The notes beneath the pieces are model-generated. The model saw only the letters and a program-made list of their open reading frames with translations. It ran no database searches and had not been told where the DNA came from. Both the position numbers and the translations under genes were made by a program. Positions 15,685 to 24,828 of a DNA stretch of 64,000 bases are shown in pieces (the first letter of the stretch is position 1; every line of letters starts with the position of its first letter). This stretch comes from Streptomyces brasiliensis (GTDB lineage: Bacteria; Actinomycetota; Actinomycetes; Streptomycetales; Streptomycetaceae), in the NCBI RefSeq assembly GCF_014647875.1, contig NZ_BMQA01000011.1, positions 1-64,000 of the forward strand, given 5' to 3'.

Positions 15685-17247
15685 ATGAACTCGACCGACA
15701 CGACCGACCCGACCGAAACGTCTCTCGCTCCCACCGGGCGGCCCACCGGCCCGGCCGCCGCGGCCGACCGCCGGCGCTGGTTCGCCCTCGCGATCGTGAT
15801 GACCGCGGCCTTTATGGACCTCGTCGACGTCACGATCGTCAACATCGCGATCCCGTCGATTCAGCGGGACGCGGGCGCCTCCTTCAGTCAGATCCAGTGG
15901 ATAACGGCCGGCTACGCCCTGGCCTTCGCCGCGGGCCTGATCACCGGGGGACGGCTCGGTGACATCCACGGCCGCAGGCGGCTGTTCCTCCTCGGCATCG
16001 GCGGCTTCACCGTCGCCTCCGCCCTGTGCGGCCTCGCCGCGAACCCGGAGATGCTGGTCGCCTCCCGCATCCTGCAGGGCGCGATGGCGGCGATGATGGT
16101 GCCGCAGGTCCTGTCGATCGTGCACGCCACCTTCCCTGCGCACGAACGCGGCAAGGTCTTCGGTCTGTTCGGCGCGATCGTGGGGCTGGGCGCGGTGTCC
16201 GGTCCGCTGCTCGGGGCGCTGCTGACGGAGTGGAACCTGTTCGGGCTGGAGTGGCGGCCCATCTTCCTCATCAACCTGCCCGTCGGCCTCGCCGCCTTCC
16301 TGCTCGGTCGCCGCTACATCACCGAGTCGCGCGCCCCGAAGGCGCTGAAGCTGGACCTCGTCGGCGTCGCGCTGGTGACACTGGGCCTGCTGATGCTGCT
16401 CTACCCGCTCACCCGCGGCCGTGAGCTGGGCTGGCCGGTCTGGGGGTACGTGTCCATGGCCGGCGCGCTCGTCGTCTTCGCGGCGCTGGTGGCGTACGAG
16501 CGCCGCAAGAGCGCGCGCGACGGGTCCCCGCTGGTCGAACTGTCCCTGTTCCGGGTCAAGAGCTTCGCGGCCGGCATCGCCGTGCAGACGGTCTTCGGGA
16601 TCGCGCTCGGCATCTTCTTCCTGGTCTGGACGCTGTACATGCAGGTGGGCCTGGGCTGGAGCCCGCTCAGGGCCGGTCTGACGGGCGTTCCCTTCTCGAT
16701 CGCCGTGTCCGTGGCGGCGGGGATGTCGGTGCAGAAGCTGGTCCCGCGCTTCGGACGCAGGGTGCTCCAGGCCGGCGCGCTGGTGATGGCGCTGGGCGTC
16801 CTGCTCTACCTCGGCGAGTCCGAACGGTACGGCCTCGGCATCGCCTCCTGGCAGATGGCTCTTCCGTTGGTCGTCATGGGCGTCGGCATGGGGCTGATCG
16901 TCGCCCCGCTGACGGACGCGGTGCTCTCGGAGGTGCCGCGCGAGCACGCCGGGTCCGCTTCCGGGCTGATCAACACGGTGCAGCAGATGGGCAACGCGCT
17001 CGGGCTCGGTCTGGTGTCGGTCGTCTTCTTCGGCGTCATCGACGACCGGCTGGCCCCGGCGCAGGTGGGCCCGGCCTTCGTGAACGCCTTCCAGCACGCG
17101 CTGGGCTGGGTCGCTGCGGTGCTGGCGGTCATCTTCCTGCTGATGTTCGCGCTGCCGGGACGGCCGGCGCAGCACGTGGAGGGGGCCGGGGAGGACGTTC
17201 CGGCGGGGGAGCGGAAGGCGGAGGCCGAGCCGGAACTGGTGTCGTAG
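15685..17247 (+). CDS. DHA2-family (14-TM) drug efflux transporter
   Basis: The protein has 520 residues and about 14 membrane helices. MDLVDVTIVNIAIPSIQRDA is the D1 signature and GGRLGDIHGRRRLF motif A; GAIVGLGAVSGPLLGALL corresponds to motif C of drug antiporters. The C-terminal 30 residues are hydrophilic and acidic. The gene is divergent from the WYL regulator. A strong hairpin follows 37 bp after the stop. Streptomyces genomes hold many such transporters and the substrate is not predictable from sequence. Confidence 0.9.
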   Translation: MNSTDTTDPTETSLAPTGRPTGPAAAADRRRWFALAIVMTAAFMDLVDVTIVNIAIPSIQRDAGASFSQIQWITAGYALAFAAGLITGGRLGDIHGRRRLFLLGIGGFTVASALCGLAANPEMLVASRILQGAMAAMMVPQVLSIVHATFPAHERGKVFGLFGAIVGLGAVSGPLLGALLTEWNLFGLEWRPIFLINLPVGLAAFLLGRRYITESRAPKALKLDLVGVALVTLGLLMLLYPLTRGRELGWPVWGYVSMAGALVVFAALVAYERRKSARDGSPLVELSLFRVKSFAAGIAVQTVFGIALGIFFLVWTLYMQVGLGWSPLRAGLTGVPFSIAVSVAAGMSVQKLVPRFGRRVLQAGALVMALGVLLYLGESERYGLGIASWQMALPLVVMGVGMGLIVAPLTDAVLSEVPREHAGSASGLINTVQQMGNALGLGLVSVVFFGVIDDRLAPAQVGPAFVNAFQHALGWVAAVLAVIFLLMFALPGRPAQHVEGAGEDVPAGERKAEAEPELVS

Positions 17248-17283
17248 GGAAACCGGCACCGCCGGTGTCGTAGCGGCGGGGGA

Positions 17284-17316
17284 AAGGGCCCGGTACCCGG
17301 TGGGTGCCGGGCCCTT
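17284..17316 (+). terminator. Terminator after the efflux transporter
   Basis: AAGGGCCCGGTACCC pairs with GGGTGCCGGGCCCTT (one G-T wobble) around a 3-base loop and is followed by TCTCG. It separates the transporter from the fru operon. Confidence 0.75.
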
Positions 17317-17389
17317 CTCGCGTGTCCGAACGTGCCCGAACCTGGCCTTCGGACGTGCCAAATACGTCCGGGTGACTGGTCCAGTGGAG

Positions 17390-17422
17390 ATTCGGAAGTC
17401 CGTTTATGTCCGAATGAAATCC
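17390..17422. promoter_or_regulatory. Candidate FruR operators
   Basis: ATTCGGA at 17390-17396 and TCCGAAT at 17409-17415 form an inverted repeat, and a further TCCGAAC follows at 17420. Additional TCCGAA/TTCGGA units occur from 17325 to 17355. Repeated TCCGAA half-sites just upstream of a DeoR-type regulator are typical of its own operator. Confidence 0.6.
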
Positions 17423-17503
17423 GAACCTGTTTACTTTCTGGAGATCCGGGCGTAGCCTCGCAACGAAACCACAGGTTCGGGCATCAGTCGGAGGCGAACG
17501 GAC

Positions 17504-18265
17504 ATGTACGCACCGGAGCGACAGCAGGAGATCCTCCGCCTCGCCCGTGAGGGCGGCCGGGTGGACGTGCTGTCGCTGGCCGAGGAGTTCCAGGTCACGG
17601 CGGAGACGATCCGCCGGGATCTGAAGGCCCTCGACCGCGCCGGCCTGCTGCGCCGGGTGCACGGCGGCGCCCTGCCGGCCGGACGCCTCGACTTCGAACC
17701 GGACCTCGCCGAGCGCGAGTCCACGGCCGCCGACGAGAAGGACCGCATCGCCAAGGCGGCCCTGACCGAACTGCCGACCGAGGGCACAATGATCCTCGAC
17801 GCCGGTACGACGGTCGCCCGTCTCGCCGCGGCCGTGCCCCTGGAGGCCTCGCTCACCGTCGTCACGCACAGCCTGCCGATCGCGGCCCGCCTCGCGGACC
17901 ACCCCGGCATCCAGCTCCACCTGGTCGGGGGGCGCGTGCGGCACCGTACGCGCGCCGCCGTGGACGCCTGGGCCCTGCGCGCCTACGGCGAGATCCGCGC
18001 CGACGTCCTCTTCGTCGCAGCCAACGGCTTCTCCGCCGAGCACGGTCTGACCACCCCCGACCTCGCCGAGGCCGCGGTCAAGCGGGCCGCGATCGCCGCG
18101 GCCCGCCGAGTGGTCCTCCTCGCCGACTCCGCCAAGCACGGCCAGGAGCACTTCGCCCGCTTCGGCGACCTGAGCGACGTGGACCTGCTGATCACCGACA
18201 GCGGGCTGAGCCCGGACGACGCGGCCGTCATCGAGCGCGGCGGCACGGAAGTAGTACGCGCATGA
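17504..18265 (+). CDS. fruR: DeoR-family repressor of the fructose operon
   Basis: The product has 253 residues. It begins with the DeoR helix-turn-helix MYAPERQQEILRLAREGG, LSLAEEFQVTAETIRRDL and LLRRVHGGALP. The C-terminal sugar-phosphate-sensing domain contains ILDAGTTVARLA and DVLFVAANGFS, including the conserved ADSAKHG. The start ATG follows a GGAGG sequence. Its 3' end overlaps fruK by 4 bp (ATGA). It is expected to respond to fructose 1-phosphate or a related sugar phosphate. The TCCGAA repeats upstream suggest autoregulation. Confidence 0.92.
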   Translation: MYAPERQQEILRLAREGGRVDVLSLAEEFQVTAETIRRDLKALDRAGLLRRVHGGALPAGRLDFEPDLAERESTAADEKDRIAKAALTELPTEGTMILDAGTTVARLAAAVPLEASLTVVTHSLPIAARLADHPGIQLHLVGGRVRHRTRAAVDAWALRAYGEIRADVLFVAANGFSAEHGLTTPDLAEAAVKRAAIAAARRVVLLADSAKHGQEHFARFGDLSDVDLLITDSGLSPDDAAVIERGGTEVVRA

Positions 18266-19209
18266 TCCTCACCGTCACCCCCAACCCGTCCCTCGACCGC
18301 ACCTACGAGGTCCCCTCCCTCGAACGCGGCGAGGTCATCCGTGCCACCGGCGAACGCATGGACCCGGGCGGCAAGGGCGTCAACGTCTCGCGCGCCGTCG
18401 CGGCCGCCGGACGGCGCACGGTCGCCGTACTGCCTCTGGGTGGTGCGCCGGGCGCGCTCGTCGCGGAACTCCTCGACGCGCAGGGCATCGAGGTCGCGCC
18501 GGTCCTGGTCGCCGGAGCCACCCGCTCGAACATCGCGCTCGCGGAGGCGGACGGGGTGCTCACCAAGATCAACGCGCCGGGGCCGGAACTGACGGCGCAG
18601 GAGCAGGAGCTGCTCGTCGAGACGGTGCGCGCACGGTCGCGCGACGCGGACTGGGTCGCGTGCTGCGGGAGCCTGCCGAGGGGGCTCGCGCCGGCGTGGT
18701 ACGCCGATCTGGTCGCGCGGGCGCACGCCGCGGGCGCGCGGATCGCCCTGGACACCTCGGGGCGTGCGCTGCTCGAGGCGCTGCGCGAGCGGCCCGATGT
18801 GGTGAAGCCGAACGCTGAGGAGCTCGCGGAGGCCGTCGGGCGCCCCCTGGCGACAGTGGGCGACGCGGTGAAGGCGGCCGAGGAGTTGCGCGAGATGGGC
18901 GCGCGCGCCGTGCTCGCGAGCCTGGGCGCCGATGGTCAGTTGCTCGTGGACGACGCGGGCGCCTGGTTCGGCAGCGCGCGCGTCGATGCCGTACGAAGCA
19001 ACGTCGGCGCAGGCGACTCCTCCCTGGCCGGTTTCCTGATCGCCGGCGGCAGCGGCCCGGAAGCGCTGGCCTCGGCCGTCGCCCACGGCGCCGCAGCCGT
19101 CCAGCTGCCCGGCAGCGTGATGCCCACACCGGCCGACCTGGACCCGACAGCGGTGACGGTCACGTCGACGATCCCCACGGACCGCGAACTGACGGAGCCG
19201 GTGTCATGA
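18262..19209 (+). CDS. fruK: 1-phosphofructokinase
   Basis: The 315-residue protein is a PfkB-family kinase. MILTVTPNPSLDRTYEV begins as in FruK/LacC enzymes; MDPGGKGVNVSRA binds substrate and VGAGDSSLAGFL holds the catalytic aspartate and the anion hole. It phosphorylates fructose 1-phosphate, the product of the fructose PTS, to fructose 1,6-bisphosphate. The usual GDxxxA(G) has serine where many members have alanine or threonine (GDSSLAGF), also common in FruK. It overlaps fruR and precedes fruA by 166 bp. Confidence 0.93.
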   Translation: MILTVTPNPSLDRTYEVPSLERGEVIRATGERMDPGGKGVNVSRAVAAAGRRTVAVLPLGGAPGALVAELLDAQGIEVAPVLVAGATRSNIALAEADGVLTKINAPGPELTAQEQELLVETVRARSRDADWVACCGSLPRGLAPAWYADLVARAHAAGARIALDTSGRALLEALRERPDVVKPNAEELAEAVGRPLATVGDAVKAAEELREMGARAVLASLGADGQLLVDDAGAWFGSARVDAVRSNVGAGDSSLAGFLIAGGSGPEALASAVAHGAAAVQLPGSVMPTPADLDPTAVTVTSTIPTDRELTEPVS

Positions 19210-19375
19210 ACGTCCCCGCCACCACACGATCGACGGCGCCTTACGGCGCCGCCGGCCGGCTGAGGCGAGGCCTCCCCCACCTCGCCTCGTTCACCTCCGC
19301 TTCCCCCCGCAGCACCCCCGTCCCCACTCCCGCCCACCCCACTCCCCGGGCGATACGCGTGCGAAGGAGCCCGCG

Positions 19376-21649
19376 ATGAGCGACATGATCACGGCGGACC
19401 TGGTCGATCTCGACCTGTCCGCCGACACCAAGGAGGCGGTGGCGCGCGCCCTCGCCGAGCGCATGGTGGCCCTGGGCCGGGTGACCGACCTGGAGGGCTT
19501 CCTCGCCGACGTGGCCGCCCGGGAGGCGCAGATGCCGACCGGCCTGGACGGCGGTATCGGCATCCCGCACTGCCGCAGCGAACACGTCACCGAGCCGACA
19601 CTCGCCTTCGGGCGCAGCGCGACCGGAATCGACTTCGGCGCGGCGGACGGCCCGGCCGACCTGATCTTCCTGATCGCGGCCCCGGCAGGCGCGGACGACG
19701 CGCACCTCACGATCCTGTCGTCACTGGCCCGGCACCTGATGAACGCCGACTTCACGTCTGCGCTGCGGGCGGTGGGCGATGCGGAGGCGGCGGCTGCGCT
19801 GATCCGGGGGGACGCGGCGCCGGGGAACGTCGGGGCGCGAGGTGCGGGTGAGGGCGCGTGTGAGGTTGCGGGCGCTGGGAGTGCGCAGGATGCGCAGGGC
19901 GCGCGCGAAGGTGTGGGCGCTGGGAGTACGCGGGATGCGCAGGGCGTGCGCGATGTTGTGGGAGCCGGGAGCGTGCAGGATGCGCCTGGCGTGAGTGAAA
20001 GTGCAGGCGCCGGGAGTGTGAAGGGCGCCGTGGGCGCCTCCGGAGACACCGCTGCGGCGTCGGCGGCGGCCTCCGCCGACGCCGCAGCGGGCAGCACGGC
20101 CGATGCGACCGGCACGAGCGGGGCGACCGGCGAGGGCGAGCGCCCGTTCCGCGTCGTCGCCGTCACCTCCTGCCCTACCGGCATCGCGCACACGTACATG
20201 GCGGCCGAGTCGCTGGAGAGCGCGGGCCGCGACGCCGGCATCGAGGTCGTCGTCGAGACGCAGGGCTCCGCGGGCTTCACCCGGCTCGACCCGGCGGTGA
20301 TCGCGGCGGCAGACGGCGTGATCTTCGCGCACGACGTCCCCGTACGCGAAAAGGACCGGTTCGCCGGCAAGCCGACCGTCGATGTCGGTGTGAAGGCCGG
20401 CATCAACCGCCCTGGCGAACTGATCGCCGAGGTGCGCGAGAAGGCCGCGCGCGGTGAGGTGACCGCGGGGGCGCCCGCCGGTGCCGGTACGCCGGTCGAG
20501 CGCGCCGGTGGCTCCGGCGAGGGCTACGGCACCAAGTTGCGCAAGTGGCTGATGTCCGGCGTCAGCTACATGGTCCCGTTCGTCGCTGCGGGCGGCCTGC
20601 TGATCGCCCTCGGCTTCGCGATCGGCGGCTACGAGATCAAGTCGGCGCCGTCGGTGATGGAACACTTCGTATGGACGCAGACCGACAGCTGGGGCGCCCT
20701 GCTCTTCCAGATCGGCGGCGTGGCCTTCGGCTTCCTCGTCCCGGTCCTCGCGGGGTACATCGCGTACGGCATGGCGGACCGGCCGGGCCTGGTACCCGGC
20801 TTCGTGGGCGGCATGATCGCCTCCACCATCAACGCGGGCTTCCTCGGCGGCCTGGTGGCCGGTCTGATCGCCGGCGGCGTGGTGATGGCGATCCAGAAGG
20901 TGAACATCCCGGCGGCGCTGCGCGGCATCATGCCGGTGGTGGTGATCCCGCTGATCTCCTCGGCGATCGTCGGCTTCCTGATGTTCGTCGTGATCGGCAA
21001 GCCCATCGCCTCCGCCCAGAAGGCGATGACCGACTGGCTCAACGGCCTCACCGGCACCAACGCGGTCCTGCTCGGCGCGCTGCTCGGCCTGATGATGTGC
21101 TTCGACCTCGGCGGCCCGGTCAACAAGGTGGCCTACACCTTCGCCACGGCCGGTATCGCGGTGGCCAGCCCCAGCGACTCCGCGATGAAGATCATGGCGG
21201 CGGTCATGGCGGCCGGCATGGTTCCGCCGCTGGCGATGGCCCTGGCCACCACCGTGCGCGGGAAGCTCTTCACACAGACCGAGCGGGAGAACGGCAAGGC
21301 CGCCTGGGTCCTGGGTGCCTCTTTCATCTCGGAGGGGGCAATCCCGTTCGCCGCGGCGGACCCGCTGCGCGTCATCCCGTCGTCGATGGTCGGCGGTGCG
21401 GTCACCGGCGCTCTGTCGATGGCCTTCGGTGCCACCCTGCGCGCCCCGCACGGCGGCATCTTCGTGGTCCCGCTGATCGGGAACCCGTTCCTCTACCTCC
21501 TCGCCATCGCGGCCGGCGTCTGCGTCAGCACGGCCCTGGTCGTCATCCTCAAGGGCCTGCGCAAGCCGGCCCCGGAGACCACCGGCGCCGAGTCGCAGCC
21601 GAAGCCGCCCACCGCGACGGCGGAGGCGAAGCAGCCGGTCGCGGCGTAG
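19376..21649 (+). CDS. fruA: Fructose-specific PTS enzyme IIABC
   Basis: This 757-residue protein transports and phosphorylates fructose. Domain order is IIA (residues 1-145, active His65 in GIGIPHCRS), an unusually long linker, IIB (active Cys266 in VTSCPTGIAHTYMA) and IIC (from about residue 380, eight or more membrane helices starting WLMSGVSYMVPFVAAGG). The linker contains four 15-residue repeats (GAGSxxxDAxGxxxx) encoded by 45-bp tandem units at 19871-20050. The C-terminal tail is alanine/proline-rich. It follows fruK, and a hairpin lies downstream. Confidence 0.95.
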   Translation: MSDMITADLVDLDLSADTKEAVARALAERMVALGRVTDLEGFLADVAAREAQMPTGLDGGIGIPHCRSEHVTEPTLAFGRSATGIDFGAADGPADLIFLIAAPAGADDAHLTILSSLARHLMNADFTSALRAVGDAEAAAALIRGDAAPGNVGARGAGEGACEVAGAGSAQDAQGAREGVGAGSTRDAQGVRDVVGAGSVQDAPGVSESAGAGSVKGAVGASGDTAAASAAASADAAAGSTADATGTSGATGEGERPFRVVAVTSCPTGIAHTYMAAESLESAGRDAGIEVVVETQGSAGFTRLDPAVIAAADGVIFAHDVPVREKDRFAGKPTVDVGVKAGINRPGELIAEVREKAARGEVTAGAPAGAGTPVERAGGSGEGYGTKLRKWLMSGVSYMVPFVAAGGLLIALGFAIGGYEIKSAPSVMEHFVWTQTDSWGALLFQIGGVAFGFLVPVLAGYIAYGMADRPGLVPGFVGGMIASTINAGFLGGLVAGLIAGGVVMAIQKVNIPAALRGIMPVVVIPLISSAIVGFLMFVVIGKPIASAQKAMTDWLNGLTGTNAVLLGALLGLMMCFDLGGPVNKVAYTFATAGIAVASPSDSAMKIMAAVMAAGMVPPLAMALATTVRGKLFTQTERENGKAAWVLGASFISEGAIPFAAADPLRVIPSSMVGGAVTGALSMAFGATLRAPHGGIFVVPLIGNPFLYLLAIAAGVCVSTALVVILKGLRKPAPETTGAESQPKPPTATAEAKQPVAA
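19871..20050 (+). repeat. 45-bp tandem repeat in fruA linker
   Basis: Four units begin at 19871, 19916, 19961 and 20006, each encoding GAGS followed by a variable, charged stretch of 11 residues. Unit sequences have diverged moderately, so the array is not recent. Confidence 0.85.
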
Positions 21650-21712
21650 GGCAGCCGCTCTTCTTGTCCCTTTGGAGTGCTGTGAGTTGTTCACGGCACC
21701 TGCGAGATACGT

Positions 21713-21742
21713 CACGGTCCGGGGCCGACGTCCCGGACCGTG
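21713..21742 (+). terminator. Terminator of the fru operon
   Basis: CACGGTCCGGG and CCCGGACCGTG form a perfect 11-bp stem with an 8-base loop 64 bp after fruA. It ends 16 bp before the next ATG, so it may also overlap that gene's promoter. Confidence 0.75.
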
Positions 21743-21757
21743 GTGTCTACTGAGCGC

Positions 21758-22003
21758 ATGCCTGAGCACGTCTCGATCCTGCACCTGATGGTCGTGGCCG
21801 GTCTGGTCCTGACGACCGCGGCCTGGGTGATCTTCCTGCGCATCCTGCACCGCGCCCGCCGCGAGGCCGTACAGCGCTCCGGCCACCCCCTTCACGCCCT
21901 CGCCCACCAACGCCTGGACGGCCCCCATCGGGAGGCCGTCGAACTGACTCCGGCGGAGCAGGACGCGTTCGCGGGACTCGTACGGCGGCTCGGCGACCGC
22001 TAG
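21758..22003 (+). CDS. Small single-pass membrane protein
   Basis: The protein has 81 residues. Residues ~7-29 (HLMVVAGLVLTTAAWVIFL) form a membrane helix followed by a basic stretch RILHRARREAVQR, which places the C-terminus in the cytoplasm. The tail ends ELTPAEQDAFAGLVRRLGDR. No family is recognised. The ATG is separated from the fru operon by a terminator, so it is likely transcribed on its own. The function is unknown. Confidence 0.65.
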   Translation: MPEHVSILHLMVVAGLVLTTAAWVIFLRILHRARREAVQRSGHPLHALAHQRLDGPHREAVELTPAEQDAFAGLVRRLGDR

Positions 22004-22046
22004 CCGCTGTGGGCCACCGCATCCGGAGCCGCTACTGGCGCCTTCT

Positions 22047-22793
22047 TCAGGCCTGCCGTGCCGCCCGCCGCTCCATCGCGTCGCGGGCCGCGTCCTCCGA
22101 CGCGTACACCTCGCACATGTGCCGTCCGTCGGGGGTCGCCGTGTGCTCGACCTCCCACAGGGAGAGTTCCTGGCCGTCGCGGAGCAGGAACGCGTGCTCG
22201 TAGAGCGAGAAGCTCAGGCCCACTCGGCCGCCCCGGCTCGGACGGCCGAAGGCCTGCGTGATCTGGTGCGCGAACGCCGTCGCGAGCAGCGCGGCCGTCT
22301 CCGCGTCCGGCCGGTCCGGGTTCTCCGCGCGGCGCAGGACCCGGCGTGCGTGGTCGGCCGAGTCGTCCGGCACGTACGTGTGGCGCGGCTCGGGGATCGG
22401 CGACAACTGCGTGAGCACCAGGAGTTCGAAGTCCGGGGTGTCAGCCGGTAAGGGCAGACGCGCGGTGGCGGCCCGCAGCTCCTCCTCGTCGGTGTACACC
22501 TCGTGCTGCGGGTCACTGCCGGGCGCCGTATTGTGCACGAGCTCCCAGAACGTGACCGCCGAGCCGTCCGCGAGCAGCCACGTGTGCCGGTACGTCTCCC
22601 GGTGCAGCCCCGCGCTGTGGTGGGCGGAGTGCAGCGAACTGTCGTGCGCCAGCGCGCAGTCGAGCTGCCGTATCGCCTCGTCGGGCAGCTCGAAGGAGTT
22701 CAAAGCACGGCGCAGGAGCCGCGCGAGGTGCTCCTCCGGAGACTCGGGCGACTCGGCTGGTTCGTACGCTGTCGTCTCGTACGGAACGCTCAA
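22047..22793 (-). CDS. DUF6227-like protein with an internal duplication
   Basis: The product has 248 residues, soluble, acidic in the N-terminus. Residues 70-110 (HTWLLADGSAVTFWELVHN, then HEVYTDEEELRAA) and 200-240 (HAFLLRDGQELSLWEVEHT, then CEVYASEDAARDA) are clearly two copies of one unit of about 40 residues. The rest is mainly helical. It matches my memory of a conserved Streptomyces family of unknown function (DUF6227). It lies alone between a small membrane protein and an L,D-transpeptidase. No enzyme motif is visible. Confidence 0.75.
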   Translation of the reverse strand: MSVPYETTAYEPAESPESPEEHLARLLRRALNSFELPDEAIRQLDCALAHDSSLHSAHHSAGLHRETYRHTWLLADGSAVTFWELVHNTAPGSDPQHEVYTDEEELRAATARLPLPADTPDFELLVLTQLSPIPEPRHTYVPDDSADHARRVLRRAENPDRPDAETAALLATAFAHQITQAFGRPSRGGRVGLSFSLYEHAFLLRDGQELSLWEVEHTATPDGRHMCEVYASEDAARDAMERRAARQA

Positions 22794-22897
22794 GGCATCT
22801 CCCGGCGTTGCTGCATGTCACCTTGTGGGTGCATACCGTAGCCCCTCGGTCGGACATCATGTCCGGGAACCGAGAAAACGTACGCTGCGAAAACGCG

Positions 22898-22928
22898 CGG
22901 GCCGCACGGAAAGTTCCCGCGCGGCCCG
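22898..22928 (-). terminator. Hairpin downstream of the L,D-transpeptidase
   Basis: CGGGCCGCAC faces GCGCGGCCCG across an 11-base loop, forming a stem of 8-10 bp with one mismatch. It lies about 80 bp beyond the stop of the minus-strand lipoprotein gene. Confidence 0.5.
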
Positions 22929-23009
22929 AGACCCCGTCAAAAATCGCCGGTCAGACGGCCCTTCCGGCTCTCCCGGTGATTCCGCCGACCTGACGAAACC
23001 GATGATCGA

Positions 23010-24230
23010 TCAGTCGGCGCTGCCCGCGACCCACTCGCTCCACGCCATGTTCCAGCCGTTGAGGCCGTTGTCCGGCGCCACCGTTTTGTCGGGGGAGTTC
23101 TCGACGATCACGACGTCCCCGACGAGCGAGTTGTCGTAGAACCACTTGGCGCTCGTGTCCCCCCGCGCGCCCTGCACGTCGGCGAGCCCGACGCAGCCGT
23201 GGCTGGTGCCCTGCCGGCCGAAGGGCGGGTTGCCCTTGTCGTACCAGTAGTTGCCGTGGATGAACGTGCCGGACGTCGTCAGGCGCATCGCGTGCGGCAC
23301 GTCCGGGATGTCGTACTCGCCGCCGTAGCCGACCGTCGAGCCGTTCATACGGGTCTGCACGAACTTCTCGGAGATCACCATCTGTCCGTTGTACGTCGTG
23401 TGCTGCGTGCTGCCCGCCGAGATCGGCACCGACTTGAGGGTCTTGCCGTCCCGCACCACCGTCATGGTCTGCGTGTTCACGTCGACCGTGGAGACCTGCG
23501 AGCGCCCGATGGTGAGGGTCACCGTCTTCTTCTGCACGCCGTAGACGCCGTTCGCGCCCTCGACCCCGTCCAGGTCGATCTTCATCGTGACCTCGGAGCC
23601 GGCCTTCCAGTAATCCTCCGGCCGGAAGTCGAGCCGCTGCCCCCCGAACCAGTGCCCGACCACCTGCTGCCCGCCGCTGGAGGTGACCGTGATGTGCGAC
23701 TGCACGGCCTTCTTGTCGGTGATGGCCTTGTCGAAGGTGAACGACACAGGCATGCCGACCCCGACCGTGGTGCCGTCGTCCGGCGTGTACGTCCCGATGA
23801 AGCTGTTCGACGAGGTGACGGTGGTGAAGATGGAATTCGCGGCGGCGGTACGGTCGTTCGCGTCCTTCGCTGCCGCCGCGATCTCGTACTTCGTGCCGCG
23901 TTCCAACTGCTCCTTCGGCTTCCAGCTCCTGCCGTCCGCCGATATCGCGCCCGGCACGGCCTGCCCCGATCCCGCCACGGTCATCTTCACGTCCGTCAGC
24001 CTGCCGTCGCTGACCTTCACGCCGGTCGCGTTGATGGACGCATCGGTCGAACCGTCCTTCGCCGAGATCACTATCTTCGCCGCGGACGTCCTGGGCGAGT
24101 CCTTGCCGCTCTTGCCGCCGCCGTCCGTGGCGTTGGCGTTGCCGCCGCATCCGGTGAGGGTGAGGGCGCCGACCAACAGGACGGCACAGGCCCCCAGCGC
24201 GCGCCGCGCTGCAATGTCCGGCGTTGTCAC
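23010..24230 (-). CDS. L,D-transpeptidase lipoprotein with Ig-like domains
   Basis: The protein has 406 residues. GTG 24230 gives a lipoprotein signal (ALGACAVLLVGALTLTGCGG) with lipidated Cys28. Two Ig-like domains follow (residues ~60-250; IGTYTPDDGTTVGVGMPVSF is typical). The YkuD catalytic domain contains MRLTTSGTFIHGNYWY and GTSHGCVGLAD with the catalytic His and Cys. This is the LdtMt2-like architecture. It makes 3-3 cross-links in peptidoglycan on the outer face of the membrane. A 41-residue in-frame extension upstream is arginine/histidine-rich and lacks a good start, so it is excluded. Confidence 0.92.
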   Translation of the reverse strand: MTTPDIAARRALGACAVLLVGALTLTGCGGNANATDGGGKSGKDSPRTSAAKIVISAKDGSTDASINATGVKVSDGRLTDVKMTVAGSGQAVPGAISADGRSWKPKEQLERGTKYEIAAAAKDANDRTAAANSIFTTVTSSNSFIGTYTPDDGTTVGVGMPVSFTFDKAITDKKAVQSHITVTSSGGQQVVGHWFGGQRLDFRPEDYWKAGSEVTMKIDLDGVEGANGVYGVQKKTVTLTIGRSQVSTVDVNTQTMTVVRDGKTLKSVPISAGSTQHTTYNGQMVISEKFVQTRMNGSTVGYGGEYDIPDVPHAMRLTTSGTFIHGNYWYDKGNPPFGRQGTSHGCVGLADVQGARGDTSAKWFYDNSLVGDVVIVENSPDKTVAPDNGLNGWNMAWSEWVAGSAD

Positions 24231-24828
24231 GGGCTGCTCCAGGTTCTTGTGATGTGGGTGATCCGCTCCGATGCGTGAAGAAAGAGGGCGCCGTCCCGGG
24301 CAGAGGTTCCCTCCGGCGGTCGTGAACGCCATCACGTGACAGAACCGGGACAATCCGAGGCTCGGCGGACCTGGTTGGCGCGAGCTCGGTCCAACTGCGG
24401 GTGTGGGGGTGTCACTTGCGGGGGGGGGGAGTGGGCCGGCTGTGGGCGGGACGGCGCATGCACGGGCGGTAGCCCGCGGGTGTGGAACGGCCTTGACCCG
24501 CGCCCTGGTCAGCTACGCACCCCGCTCAACACGAACGCGCCGCACCGCCCGGCGCCGGTCCCGTCACTGGAACACACGCCCTTCAGCACTCCCCTGCGCC
24601 TCGCGACAAGGCTCAGTGCCGTACGGCGCCCCGCGCCCCGCCGTGCAACGCGCGCCGCACCGCGCCTTCCGTGCCCCGTGTACGGCAACACGCACTCGCC
24701 GCGCCCCTCCCGTACCGCCGCTCACCACCGAGCGCCGCGCGCCCGCGCTCGGCACCCGCGCCCGGCGCGAGCGCTCACCGCGAGCACCCGCGCCCGGCGC
24801 GAGCGCTCACCGCGAGCACCCACGCCGT
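24231..24828. other. 598-bp intergenic stretch with a 32-bp tandem repeat
   Basis: No convincing gene lies here. The long plus-strand frame across it is arginine/alanine/proline-rich and is the shadow of the genes on the minus strand. Features are a run of nine G's near 24421 and a perfect 32-bp duplication at 24753-24816. The promoter of the L,D-transpeptidase gene should be in the left part. Confidence 0.5.
24753..24816. repeat. 32-bp perfect tandem duplication
   Basis: The units 24753-24784 and 24785-24816 are identical; each starts CACCCGCGCCCGG and ends CTCACCGCGAG. A partial third unit starts at 24817. It lies between the ends of the P1 peptidase gene (stop 24829) and the L,D-transpeptidase promoter. 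Confidence 0.85.
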
